Of a DNA stretch of 22,463 nt, positions 1 through 5,979 are shown in pieces. The stretch spans positions 1 to 22,463 of the forward strand of contig DNXB01000172.1 of NCBI GenBank assembly GCA_003506995.1, written 5' to 3'. The notes below the pieces were generated by a model. That model did not search any database and was not told the DNA's origin. It worked only from the letters and a program-made list of their open reading frames with translations. The stretch comes from Verrucomicrobiales bacterium (lineage in GTDB: Bacteria; Verrucomicrobiota; Verrucomicrobiia; Verrucomicrobiales; Verrucomicrobiaceae). Position numbers and translations under genes: made by a program. Each line of letters opens with the position of its first letter. Position 1 is the first letter of the stretch.

Positions 1-554
1 TGCTGGATGAGCTTCACACCGTCATTGAGTTCGGTGGGGCGCATGGTGAGCTCGAAATTGAGGCCGTGTTTGCCGAGCGTGCGCACACCGCGCACGAAAT
101 CCTGACTCAAGCAGAACCCTGGAGGAGTGGATGGGCCGTGGAGCACCTGACGCAGGCCTTTGACAATACCGTTCCCCGCGTAGCGCTTCACATAGCTCTC
201 AAATCCCGCTGACGCAGGCCGACCGCCGATGGTCGCGGCGATGGTGGGCGTGTTTCCTGCGCGACACTGGGCCACGATGCCGTCGGCTTCCTTGATGTGA
301 TCCTGCGGAGCCACATCGACCTCCATGTAGATCGCCTTCACGTTCAGGCCAGCATTGGCTTTCACATAGTCCGCCGTCACAAAATCATGCCGCAGCACCT
401 CTGGCGCACCTTTGATCCAGGGCGGACTGATAACGCTCAGGTCCCAGAGATGCTGATGCGTGTCGATGATCAGCGCGTCAGGCGGGCTGCTAGGCGTGGC
501 ACAGGAGGTCAGGGCGGCAGCGGACGTGGTTTGGAGAAACTGGCGGCGGTTCAT
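1..554 (-). CDS. Amidohydrolase-family metal-dependent hydrolase, Tat/lipoprotein signal (partial, 3' end outside window)
   Basis: The reverse strand reads from an ATG at 554 without a stop to the window edge, giving 184 residues. The start MNRRQFLQTTSAAALTSC has a twin-arginine motif (RRQFL) and a lipobox LTSC with Cys18, so the product is probably exported folded and lipid-anchored. After the signal comes IIDTHQHLWD, with His33 and His35 as the HxH metal pair that opens the TIM barrel of amidohydrolase-2 (COG3618-type) enzymes. The order of motifs and the DTHQHLWD start fit lactonase or dihydroxybenzoate decarboxylase-like members, but the substrate cannot be told because the C-terminal metal ligands lie outside the window. 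The gene is divergent from the TerC gene with about 85 bp between them. No clear Shine-Dalgarno sequence is seen. The family call is firm; the precise reaction is unknown. Confidence 0.8.
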   Translation of the reverse strand, partial: MNRRQFLQTTSAAALTSCATPSSPPDALIIDTHQHLWDLSVISPPWIKGAPEVLRHDFVTADYVKANAGLNVKAIYMEVDVAPQDHIKEADGIVAQCRAGNTPTIAATIGGRPASAGFESYVKRYAGNGIVKGLRQVLHGPSTPPGFCLSQDFVRGVRTLGKHGLNFELTMRPTELNDGVKLIQ

Positions 555-639
555 GGTGATGGAGGGTGTACGGGAGGTTTCACGCCGCTTTCGCCGCCAT
601 TTGCTGATTCACCATTCTCCGCTATTCTCCGCGCCGCTC

Positions 640-1416
640 ATGGAACTCGCCCTCAATCCCCTGCTCGCCGTCAATTTCTTCGACTTCTCCTGGATCAACA
701 GCCCGGAGGCCTGGATCGCGCTGCTGACACTCACGGTCATGGAGATCGTGCTCGGGATCGACAACATCGTCTTCATCTCCATCCTCGTGGACAGGCTGCC
801 GCCGCCAGAACGGCCGCGTGCGCGCTTTTTGGGCCTTGGATTCGCGATGGTCACACGCATCCTGCTGCTGCTGTCGATTTCGTGGGTCATGCAGCTCAAG
901 AATCCGCTGTTTGCAGTGTTCGGACATCAGATTTCCGGCAAGGACTTGATCCTGATCCTCGGTGGCCTGTTCCTGCTGTACAAAGCGACGGTCGAAATCC
1001 ATCACAAGGTGGAAGGTCATGGTGAAGTGGAAAAGACCACCAAAGCCCGTGCCGCGCTGGGAGCCATCCTCATGCAGATCGCGATCCTCGACATCGTCTT
1101 CTCGCTCGACTCCGTCATCACCGCCGTGGGCATGGCGGACGACATCATGGTCATGGTCATCGCGGTGATGATCTCCGTCGGCTTCATGATGGTGTTTGCC
1201 GGATCGGTGAGCGACTTCATCAGCCAGCATCCGACCGTGAAGATGCTGGCGCTTTCTTTCCTGCTGCTCATCGGCACCACGCTGATCGCCGAGGGCTTCC
1301 ACGTTCACTTCGAGAAGGGCTACGTCTATTTCGCCATGGCCTTCTCCATCTTCGTCGAGATGCTGAACATCCGCATGAAGAAGCGGGCGGCGGCCAAGGC
1401 GGCTCTGGCCGAATAA
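640..1416 (+). CDS. TerC-family integral membrane protein
   Basis: A 258-residue polytopic membrane protein with about seven hydrophobic segments. The TerC-family signatures are present: MEIVLGIDN near residues 34-42 and the repeat-like DIVFSLDSV at 151-159, with acidic residues Asp41, Asp151 and Asp157 in the membrane that in this family are thought to bind or pass metal ions (relatives Alx and MntP-like exporters handle manganese). Length and motif order match the compact YgdQ/YoaE-type subgroup without CBS domains. The frame is open upstream to 460, but ATG 640 is preferred because it starts directly before the first membrane segment and leaves room for the divergent promoter region. No yybP-ykoY manganese riboswitch fits in the 85 bp upstream. 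The substrate is an inference. Confidence 0.85.
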   Translation: MELALNPLLAVNFFDFSWINSPEAWIALLTLTVMEIVLGIDNIVFISILVDRLPPPERPRARFLGLGFAMVTRILLLLSISWVMQLKNPLFAVFGHQISGKDLILILGGLFLLYKATVEIHHKVEGHGEVEKTTKARAALGAILMQIAILDIVFSLDSVITAVGMADDIMVMVIAVMISVGFMMVFAGSVSDFISQHPTVKMLALSFLLLIGTTLIAEGFHVHFEKGYVYFAMAFSIFVEMLNIRMKKRAAAKAALAE

Positions 1417-1422
1417 AGTGGC

Positions 1423-1461
1423 AAAAATGGCACAATGCTGTGCCGTGAACCGGTCATTTTT
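1423..1461. promoter_or_regulatory. Palindrome GGCACA-ATGC-TGTGCC nested in AAAAATG/CATTTTT arms; possible terminator or activator site
   Basis: Seven bases after the TerC stop there is a perfect 6-bp inverted repeat (1429-1434 with 1439-1444, loop ATGC). It is nested inside a second inverted repeat, AAAAATG at 1423-1429 with CATTTTT at 1455-1461. The T-run at the right edge would suit a weak transcription terminator for terC. The palindrome is also about 140-150 bp upstream of the predicted start of the sigma-54 transcript, the usual distance for an enhancer-binding-protein site. The sequence alone does not separate these two uses. Confidence 0.35.
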
Positions 1462-1508
1462 GGCACAAAACACCGCCGCAGGAAGACGGCACGGAAGGGG
1501 GCGATCAC

Positions 1509-1539
1509 GCTGGAGCCTCGTAAAATCAAGGCTTCCAGC
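1509..1539. promoter_or_regulatory. Imperfect inverted repeat upstream of the Hsp20 promoter
   Basis: GCTGGAGCCT at 1509-1518 is matched by AGGCTTCCAGC at 1529-1539, leaving one bulged T and a 10-nt A-rich loop. No T-tract follows on either strand, so it does not look like an intrinsic terminator. It sits directly upstream of the sigma-54-like element and could be an operator or a bending/binding site. It may also be chance structure. Confidence 0.3.
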
Positions 1540-1553
1540 TCGCCTGGCATGGT

Positions 1554-1570
1554 CTGGCACGGCTGATGCA
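1554..1570 (+). promoter_or_regulatory. Candidate sigma-54 (RpoN) promoter for the Hsp20 pair
   Basis: The sequence CTGGCACGGCTGATGCA differs from the sigma-54 consensus YTGGCACGRNNNTTGCW at one base. The invariant GG (1556-1557) and GC (1568-1569) dinucleotides are separated by exactly 10 bases. Transcription would start near 1580, giving a leader of about 50 nt before ATG 1630. Other TGGCA copies nearby (1428, 1461, 1545) lack the correctly spaced GC. If real, this promoter excludes ATG 1570 as the Hsp20 start. Confidence 0.55.
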
Positions 1571-1629
1571 TGAGCAAGGGGCGGAACACCATTCCAACCC
1601 CAAAACTCAAAACCAAACTCATCCAAGCC

Positions 1630-2067
1630 ATGAAACTCATCCGCACCAACCCCTCCAACCTCAGTCGTGTCTCCGACTTCGAAGAATGGTTCCGTCACCC
1701 GTTTGCCGGGCTGCCATCGCTGGGGCACTTCATCAACAACCTTGGCGAGGTCTTCCCTGGCGTGACCGGCGACAGGCTGGCCGTCGATGTCCATGAGGAC
1801 AAAGACAACTACTTCGCCAGCTTTGAGCTGCCCGGCCTGAAGAAAGAAGACGTGAAAATCGAGCTGAACAACGGCCTGCTCACCGTCTCCGCCGAAAAGC
1901 GTGAGAAGGACGGCGACAACGAAAGTTCCTACAGCCTCACCCGCTCCGTGTCCGTGCCCGATGGCGTCAACGTCGAGGCCATCGCCGCGAAACTCGAAGA
2001 CGGCATCCTGCGCGTGATCCTGCCGAAGGCCGAGCACAGCAAACCCCGCACCATCACCCTGAACTGA
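1630..2067 (+). CDS. Hsp20/alpha-crystallin small heat shock protein (first of pair)
   Basis: A 145-residue ATP-independent holdase chaperone that would bind unfolding proteins in the cytoplasm. The alpha-crystallin domain runs from about residue 48 to 143, with the ELPGLKKEDVKIEL strand region (66-79), the conserved GILRVILPK near 125-133 and a C-terminal I-x-L (Ile142, Leu144) used in oligomer assembly. The short N-terminal arm MKLIRTNP is typical of bacterial class A proteins. The frame is open to ATG 1570, but that ATG overlaps the sigma-54-like -12 element and would add a Lys/Thr/Pro-rich stretch unlike the family, so 1630 is chosen. The gene probably forms a transcript with the second Hsp20 gene 79 bp downstream. 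Confidence 0.9.
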   Translation: MKLIRTNPSNLSRVSDFEEWFRHPFAGLPSLGHFINNLGEVFPGVTGDRLAVDVHEDKDNYFASFELPGLKKEDVKIELNNGLLTVSAEKREKDGDNESSYSLTRSVSVPDGVNVEAIAAKLEDGILRVILPKAEHSKPRTITLN

Positions 2068-2074
2068 ACCAACC

Positions 2075-2134
2075 TGGAGTGATGGAGCGCTGGAGTACTG
2101 CTCCCGCTCATCATTCCAAAACTCCACCACTCCA
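2075..2134. repeat. TGGAGNNN octamer repeats facing each other between the two Hsp20 genes
   Basis: Three 8-bp units, TGGAGTGA-TGGAGCGC-TGGAGTAC, follow one another at 2075-2098. A reverse-complement copy, CTCCACCACTCCA, lies at 2122-2134. The outer arms 2075-2087 and 2122-2134 pair over 13 bases with one mismatch, so the mRNA could fold into a long hairpin between the two coding regions. It resembles degenerate intergenic octamer repeats more than a terminator because no T-tract follows. A role in differential mRNA stability is possible but inferred. Confidence 0.5.
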
Positions 2135-2146
2135 TCTGACAACACC

Positions 2147-2527
2147 ATGAACACCACCTGCTCCCCCCGCACCTCCGCCCCCGCCACTTCCGGCGTCACC
2201 GAATCGCTGCGCAAGCCGCTCTACAACGTCAACGGCAACGCCGAGGCCTACGAAGTCCGCGTCGAAATGCCCGGCGTGCCGAAAAGCGGCGTGAAGCTCG
2301 ACCTTGAGGACAACATCCTCACCGTTCGCGGCGAGCGCAACACCACCGTGCCGGAAGGCATGAAAGCCCTCCACCGTGAGCTCTCCCCGCTCAGCTATCT
2401 CCTCCGCCTGCGTCTCAACACACCGGTGGAAGAGGACAAGATGACCGCGAAGCTCGAAGACGGCGTGCTCACCCTGCGCCTGCCGCTCAAGGAAGTCGCG
2501 AAACCGCGTCAGATCACCATCGAGTGA
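2147..2527 (+). CDS. Hsp20/alpha-crystallin small heat shock protein (second of pair)
   Basis: A 126-residue small heat shock protein, distinct from its upstream neighbour. The alpha-crystallin domain begins near residue 25 (KPLYNVNGNAEAYEVRVEMPGV) and ends with DGVLTLRLPLKE and the C-terminal I-x-I of QITIE. The N-terminal arm (MNTTCSPRTSAPATSG) is short and low-complexity, and the loop between strands 5 and 7 is shorter than in the first Hsp20. Such unequal pairs often co-assemble or divide clients; this is known of other bacterial pairs and only inferred here. The ATG has no clear ribosome-binding sequence. The stop is followed 21 bp later by a strong terminator, so the pair is a self-contained two-gene unit. 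Confidence 0.88.
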   Translation: MNTTCSPRTSAPATSGVTESLRKPLYNVNGNAEAYEVRVEMPGVPKSGVKLDLEDNILTVRGERNTTVPEGMKALHRELSPLSYLLRLRLNTPVEEDKMTAKLEDGVLTLRLPLKEVAKPRQITIE

Positions 2528-2548
2528 TCTGAGTGTCCATCCCCCTCG

Positions 2549-2592
2549 CCGCCCGCATCACCCAAACCGGTGATGTGGGCGGTTCTCTTTTT
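2549..2592 (+). terminator. Strong Rho-independent terminator of the Hsp20 operon
   Basis: CCGCCCGCATCACC (2549-2562) pairs with GGTGATGTGGGCGG (2569-2582) over 14 bp, with one G-U pair and a 6-nt loop CAAACC. It is followed by TTCTCTTTTT (2583-2592). This is a textbook intrinsic terminator. It lies inside the longest possible symporter reading frame (GTG 2533), so that start would be untranslatable from a transcript beginning downstream. Confidence 0.85.
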
Positions 2593-2631
2593 GGCTTCCC
2601 GCCCGGCATGATCTCGGCTAGATGGCAGGGA

Positions 2632-3972
2632 ATGTCCTCCCACGCGCACGCCAAGCCAGCCCACGGCCACAATCACTGGCCCATCGTCATCGCCCTGGTC
2701 GCCGGAATCGGCGCTGGGGTTATTTTGCAGCAGTTCGCCCACCCGGCTGAAGGGAACGCGCCCGGCTGGGTCACCGCGATCCTTGGGTTCTGCCGTTTCG
2801 TTTCCGATCTGTTCCTGCGGGCGCTGAAGATGGTCATCGTGCCGCTCGTCGTTGCCAGCATCATCAGCGGGATCGCTGGACTCAAGTCGCTGGACGGCTT
2901 CGCTCGCATGGGACTGAAAACTTGGGGCTACTATGCCGCAGGCAGCCTCGCGGCTGTTTGTGTCGGACTGTTCATGGTGAACACGATCCAGCCCGGTCGT
3001 ACCGACGGCCAGCCGAACGCCACGCTCAAGGCCGCCATGGACGCGGCGCTCACGAGCGAAAGTGCCGCCGAGGTGGGCGACATCATGAAACGCGCCGAGG
3101 GCGGGACCAGCTCCCTGCTGGACATCATCCGCCGCATGGTGCCGACGAACATCGTTGAGTCGTGTGCGAATGGCGATCTGCTTTCGATCATCTTTTTCAG
3201 CATCCTTTTTGCCGTGGCCATGGTGCTGATTCCGGGCGGGCCACCGGAGGCGTTGCGTGACATGTTCAATCAGCTCGCCGGCGTCATGACGCTTATCACC
3301 GTGTGGGTGATGAAATTCACGCCGATCGCGGTCTTCTGCCTCATCATTCCCGCGATCGCGGAAGTGGGCCTTGGCGTGCTGCAAAACCTGGTGCCCTATG
3401 TTCTGACCGTCGTCGGCGCGCTGCTGATGCACAGTCTGGTGGTGCTGCCGCTGGTGCTGAAGTTCATGGGCGTCTCGCCGCTAAAGCACTACAAAAACAT
3501 GAGCGAGGCACTGCTCATGGCCTTCTCCACCGCGTCGTCATCCGCCACGATTCCCGTGACGATGCGCTGCATCCAGGACGAGGCCAAAGTCTCGGAGCGT
3601 GTCAGCAGCTTTGTGATTCCACTCGGTGCGACGGTGAACATGGACGGCACGGCGTTGTACGAATGTGTCGTCGTCGTGTTTGCGGCGCAGGTGCTCGGCA
3701 TTGATCTCACCCTCTCGCAGCAGTTCATCGTCGTGCTGCTTGCGCTCGTTTCCAGCATCGGCGTGGCCGGCATCCCGGCCGCCAGCATGGTGGCGATCAT
3801 CATCATCATGCAAAACTCCGGCTTCTCCGAGCAGGCGATCCTGGCCTCGCTCGGCCTCGTCCTCACCATCGACCGCCCTCTCGACATGGCCCGCACCGCC
3901 GTCAACGTCTTTGGCGACACCGTCGCCGCGGTGGTCATCGCGAAGTCTGAGGGAGAAACGCTGGTCGAATAG
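2632..3972 (+). CDS. Dicarboxylate/amino acid:cation symporter (DAACS, SLC1/GltP-DctA family)
   Basis: A 446-residue inner-membrane carrier that would import an acidic amino acid or dicarboxylate with sodium or protons. The SLC1 fold markers are all present: the serine-rich hairpin STASSSATIP (about 299-308), NMDGT (336-340) in the unwound TM7, the second hairpin GIPAASM, and DMARTAVNVFGD in TM8 (418-429). Arg421 occupies the position that in GltPh binds the side-chain carboxylate, favouring an acidic substrate. A His-rich N-terminus (SSHAHAKPAHGHNHW) precedes TM1. The frame extends to GTG 2533, but the terminator at 2549-2592 lies there; ATG 2632 fits the protein best, with ATG 2608 as the alternative. 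A tiny membrane ORF follows 27 bp downstream. Confidence 0.9.
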   Translation: MSSHAHAKPAHGHNHWPIVIALVAGIGAGVILQQFAHPAEGNAPGWVTAILGFCRFVSDLFLRALKMVIVPLVVASIISGIAGLKSLDGFARMGLKTWGYYAAGSLAAVCVGLFMVNTIQPGRTDGQPNATLKAAMDAALTSESAAEVGDIMKRAEGGTSSLLDIIRRMVPTNIVESCANGDLLSIIFFSILFAVAMVLIPGGPPEALRDMFNQLAGVMTLITVWVMKFTPIAVFCLIIPAIAEVGLGVLQNLVPYVLTVVGALLMHSLVVLPLVLKFMGVSPLKHYKNMSEALLMAFSTASSSATIPVTMRCIQDEAKVSERVSSFVIPLGATVNMDGTALYECVVVVFAAQVLGIDLTLSQQFIVVLLALVSSIGVAGIPAASMVAIIIIMQNSGFSEQAILASLGLVLTIDRPLDMARTAVNVFGDTVAAVVIAKSEGETLVE

Positions 3973-3999
3973 CGCATCGGCGCGTTGTTTGGTCGCTCC

Positions 4000-4092
4000 A
4001 TGAGAGAGACCGCCCCTCTCATCACCGGAGCCATCGTGATGCTCAGCGTGGTGCTGTATTTCGTGATCAAGCCGAAGAATGGTGGTGATTGA
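4000..4092 (+). CDS. 30-residue predicted single-pass membrane peptide downstream of the symporter
   Basis: ATG 4000 to TGA 4092 encodes MRETAPLITGAIVMLSVVLY followed by FVIKPKNGGD. One hydrophobic segment (about residues 7-23) is flanked by a basic KPK stretch, the shape of a small integral membrane protein with positive residues on the C-terminal side. It begins 27 bp after the symporter stop and is in the same frame, with no other stop between, so a TAG read-through would append it to the carrier. Small membrane partners of transporters are known in other families; a partnership here is only inferred. No family was recognised and the Shine-Dalgarno signal is poor, so the gene is provisional. 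Confidence 0.45.
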   Translation: MRETAPLITGAIVMLSVVLYFVIKPKNGGD

Positions 4093-4143
4093 GGATTGAA
4101 GCTGCAGTTGTGAAATCCGTAGCAGGACGCTAAACATGTCGCC

Positions 4144-4719
4144 ATGTCCAAGCTTGATGACACACAGGCGGAAAGACTCGGATCGAGGCTCAGGAAGCTC
4201 GTCTCCGAGGCTCGATCCGGAAATTCCGAAGTTCCGCAACAGGTCGCCTACGTCTCCGTCGAACCGCTGACGCATCGCGCCATCGAACGTTCGTCAGAGC
4301 TGATTCAAGCGCATGGCTGGCACCACTTGATTTGCAGGTCTGCGCTTCTGATGATGGTGCTGTGTCTCATTGGCTGCACAGCTACCACCTCGATTGATCT
4401 GCAAAAGCTGCCGACATTTGGGGATTCCCTCCCCGGAACGATTCATGTGACAGCGCTTCAAGGATTCAAGCAGCCAGGACACTACCACCTGCCAGCAGGA
4501 GCGACTCTTGGACTGCTGGTCGATGTGGCTGGGTTCGAGCCTGCAAGCGAGCCTTTTTGGGTCCGAGCCTGGGTCGGACACTTGCTTGTGATTCGAAACG
4601 ACAAATCTGCTCGCTCACGCGATAGAAACATTTGGACTGACGATGAAATCTCGAAAGCGGCCCGCGAGTTACGTCTTCTCGAAGGAGACCGAATTCGGAC
4701 CGATAGTATTGTGTGGTGA
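4144..4719 (+). CDS. Hypothetical protein with a membrane/lipobox segment and a C-terminal SLBB-like domain
   Basis: A 191-residue product. Residues 1-61 are hydrophilic and charged with no recognised domain. Residues 62-78 (LICRSALLMMVLCLIGC) form a hydrophobic segment ending in a lipobox-like LIGC (Cys78). Residues about 98-191 contain IHVTALQGFKQPGHYHLPAG, ATLGLLVDVAGF and a closing LLEGDRIRTDS, the pattern of the SLBB beta-grasp domain found in Wza-type polysaccharide export proteins. If translation starts at TTG 4327 or ATG 4351/4354, the product is a small lipoprotein of about 120-130 residues; if at ATG 4144, it has an unusual cytoplasmic head. Codon use is less GC-rich than in neighbouring genes. 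No export genes lie nearby. The domain call is moderate, the start uncertain. Confidence 0.55.
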   Translation: MSKLDDTQAERLGSRLRKLVSEARSGNSEVPQQVAYVSVEPLTHRAIERSSELIQAHGWHHLICRSALLMMVLCLIGCTATTSIDLQKLPTFGDSLPGTIHVTALQGFKQPGHYHLPAGATLGLLVDVAGFEPASEPFWVRAWVGHLLVIRNDKSARSRDRNIWTDDEISKAARELRLLEGDRIRTDSIVW

Positions 4720-4729
4720 ATTCTTGATG

Positions 4730-4750
4730 AGCAGCCATCAGCAAGCTGCT
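4730..4750. promoter_or_regulatory. Short inverted repeat just before the DAHP synthase start
   Basis: AGCAGC (4730-4735) and GCTGCT (4745-4750) are perfect inverted copies with a 9-nt spacer, ending four bases before ATG 4755. It could hinder ribosome access or be an operator for this pathway-entry gene. It is short enough to be chance. Confidence 0.2.
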
Positions 4751-4754
4751 ACCA

Positions 4755-5819
4755 ATGAGTCTTTTCCCCATGAGCCAGACCGCCAATCTCCACATCGCCT
4801 CCAACATCGCGCTGCCTGCGCCGCGCAGTTTGGTGGCCGAAATCGCCCCCACCGAGGCGCAAACCGCCTTCGTGGCCGAATCACGCCGCGAAATCCGCGA
4901 AATCCTCTTCGGCAATGATTCGCGTTTCCTCATCGTGCTCGGCCCGTGCTCGATTCACGATCCCGAGGCTGGCTTGGAGTATGCGCGGAAGCTTGCGGTG
5001 CTGGCAAAAGAGTTGAAGGACCGCCTGTGCATCGTCATGCGCGTGTATTTCGAGAAACCTCGCACCACGGTCGGCTGGAAGGGCCTCATCATGGACCCGG
5101 ACCTCGACGGCACCTGCAACATCCCCGACGGCCTGCGCCTCGCACGAAAAATCCTGCGCGATGTGCTCGATCTCGGCCTGCCGACGGCCACGGAGCTGCT
5201 GGATCCCATCACGCCGCAGTACATCGCCGATTTGATCTCCTGGAGCGCCATTGGTGCCCGCACGACGGAATCCCAAACGCATCGCCAGATGGCCTCCGGC
5301 CTCTCGATGCCGCTTGGTTTCAAGAACGGCACCTTTGGGCACATCACGCCCGCCATCAACGCGATCAAAGCCGCGATGCAGCCGCAGACTTTTCTCGGCG
5401 TGAGCGAGGACGGCGTGGCCTCCGCCGTCACCACCAGCGGCAATCCCGACTGCCACATCATCCTGCGCGGAGGTGAAAGCGGCCCGAATTACGGCGCGGA
5501 CAACGTCATGGAGACCATCGATGGCCTCGAAGCCGCCAAGCTCAAGCCCGCGATCATGATCGACGCCAGCCACGGCAACTGCGCCAAAGACCACCACCGC
5601 ATGCCGGATGTCTTCCGCGAGATCGTGCGCCAGCGGGCCGCAGGCCAAAAAGCCATCATCGGCGGCATGCTCGAGAGCAACCTGGTCGGAGGCAGTCAGA
5701 AATTCCCCCAGCCGCCCGGTCAACTCGTGCGCGGCCAGTCCATCACCGATGCCTGCATCGACTGGGAAACGACAGAAAGCCTGCTGCGTGAAGCGCATGC
5801 GGCGCTGAAACAATGCTGA
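4755..5819 (+). CDS. aroG: 3-deoxy-7-phosphoheptulonate (DAHP) synthase, type I (AroF/G/H class)
   Basis: A 354-residue cytoplasmic enzyme condensing phosphoenolpyruvate with erythrose 4-phosphate, the first step of the shikimate pathway to aromatic amino acids. Class I-alpha motifs are in order: GPCSIHDP (63-70) with the metal-ligand Cys65, KPRTTVGWKGLI (101-112) for substrate binding, GARTTESQTHR (167-177), FKNGTFG (189-195), the ASHGN loop and the C-terminal TDACIDWETTE. The length matches the E. coli enzymes (about 350), which are feedback-inhibited paralogues; which amino acid controls this one cannot be read safely, so the symbol marks the family only. ATG 4755 and ATG 4770 (MSQTANLH) are both possible. 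The gene stands alone between the SLBB-like ORF and the ALDH promoter region. Confidence 0.93.
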   Translation: MSLFPMSQTANLHIASNIALPAPRSLVAEIAPTEAQTAFVAESRREIREILFGNDSRFLIVLGPCSIHDPEAGLEYARKLAVLAKELKDRLCIVMRVYFEKPRTTVGWKGLIMDPDLDGTCNIPDGLRLARKILRDVLDLGLPTATELLDPITPQYIADLISWSAIGARTTESQTHRQMASGLSMPLGFKNGTFGHITPAINAIKAAMQPQTFLGVSEDGVASAVTTSGNPDCHIILRGGESGPNYGADNVMETIDGLEAAKLKPAIMIDASHGNCAKDHHRMPDVFREIVRQRAAGQKAIIGGMLESNLVGGSQKFPQPPGQLVRGQSITDACIDWETTESLLREAHAALKQC

Positions 5820-5929
5820 ATGACGGCATTGTAGTTGTGGTCATTTCACTCGGCCTCCGCGTTTCCAGTGTCTGAATTGACACCATTTTGGATGTCAGCC
5901 CGGATATTTGCCACCCGGTCGAATAAGTC

Positions 5930-5958
5930 TTGTCTTAGAGGGGCGCTCTAATTATATA
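5930..5958 (+). promoter_or_regulatory. Sigma-70-like promoter with an inverted repeat in its spacer, upstream of the ALDH operon
   Basis: A -35-like TTGTCT (5930-5935) and a -10-like TATATA (5953-5958) are separated by the optimal 17 bp, in an AT-rich patch that stands out from its surroundings. The spacer holds TTAGAG-GGGCG-CTCTAA (5935-5951), a perfect 6-bp inverted repeat placed where a dimeric repressor or MerR-type activator could act. Transcription would start near 5965, about 15 nt before ATG 5980. The long downstream operon has no other obvious promoter. Confidence 0.5.
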
Positions 5959-5979
5959 AACTTCATTTTCGAAATATCC

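Noticed and set aside
1428..1443. TGGCAC at 1428 as another sigma-54 promoter
   Set aside because: The downstream GC is one base too far from GG, and the motif is better explained as part of a palindrome. The copies at 1461 and 1545 also fail the spacing.
1570..1629. ATG 1570 as an extended Hsp20 start
   Set aside because: It overlaps the -12 region of the sigma-54-like promoter and adds a Lys/Pro/Thr stretch unlike small heat shock proteins, while ATG 1630 gives the familiar MKLIR start.
622..2214. A 530-residue open frame on the minus strand across terC and the first Hsp20 gene
   Set aside because: It lies opposite two clear genes, has a His/Asp/Gly-rich translation typical of GC-rich antisense frames and matches no family.
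5819..5845. AATGAC...GTCATT as a terminator after the DAHP synthase gene
   Set aside because: Only six pairs around a 15-nt loop with no T-tract. A second small repeat, GTGTC/GACAC near 5870-5883, is equally weak.
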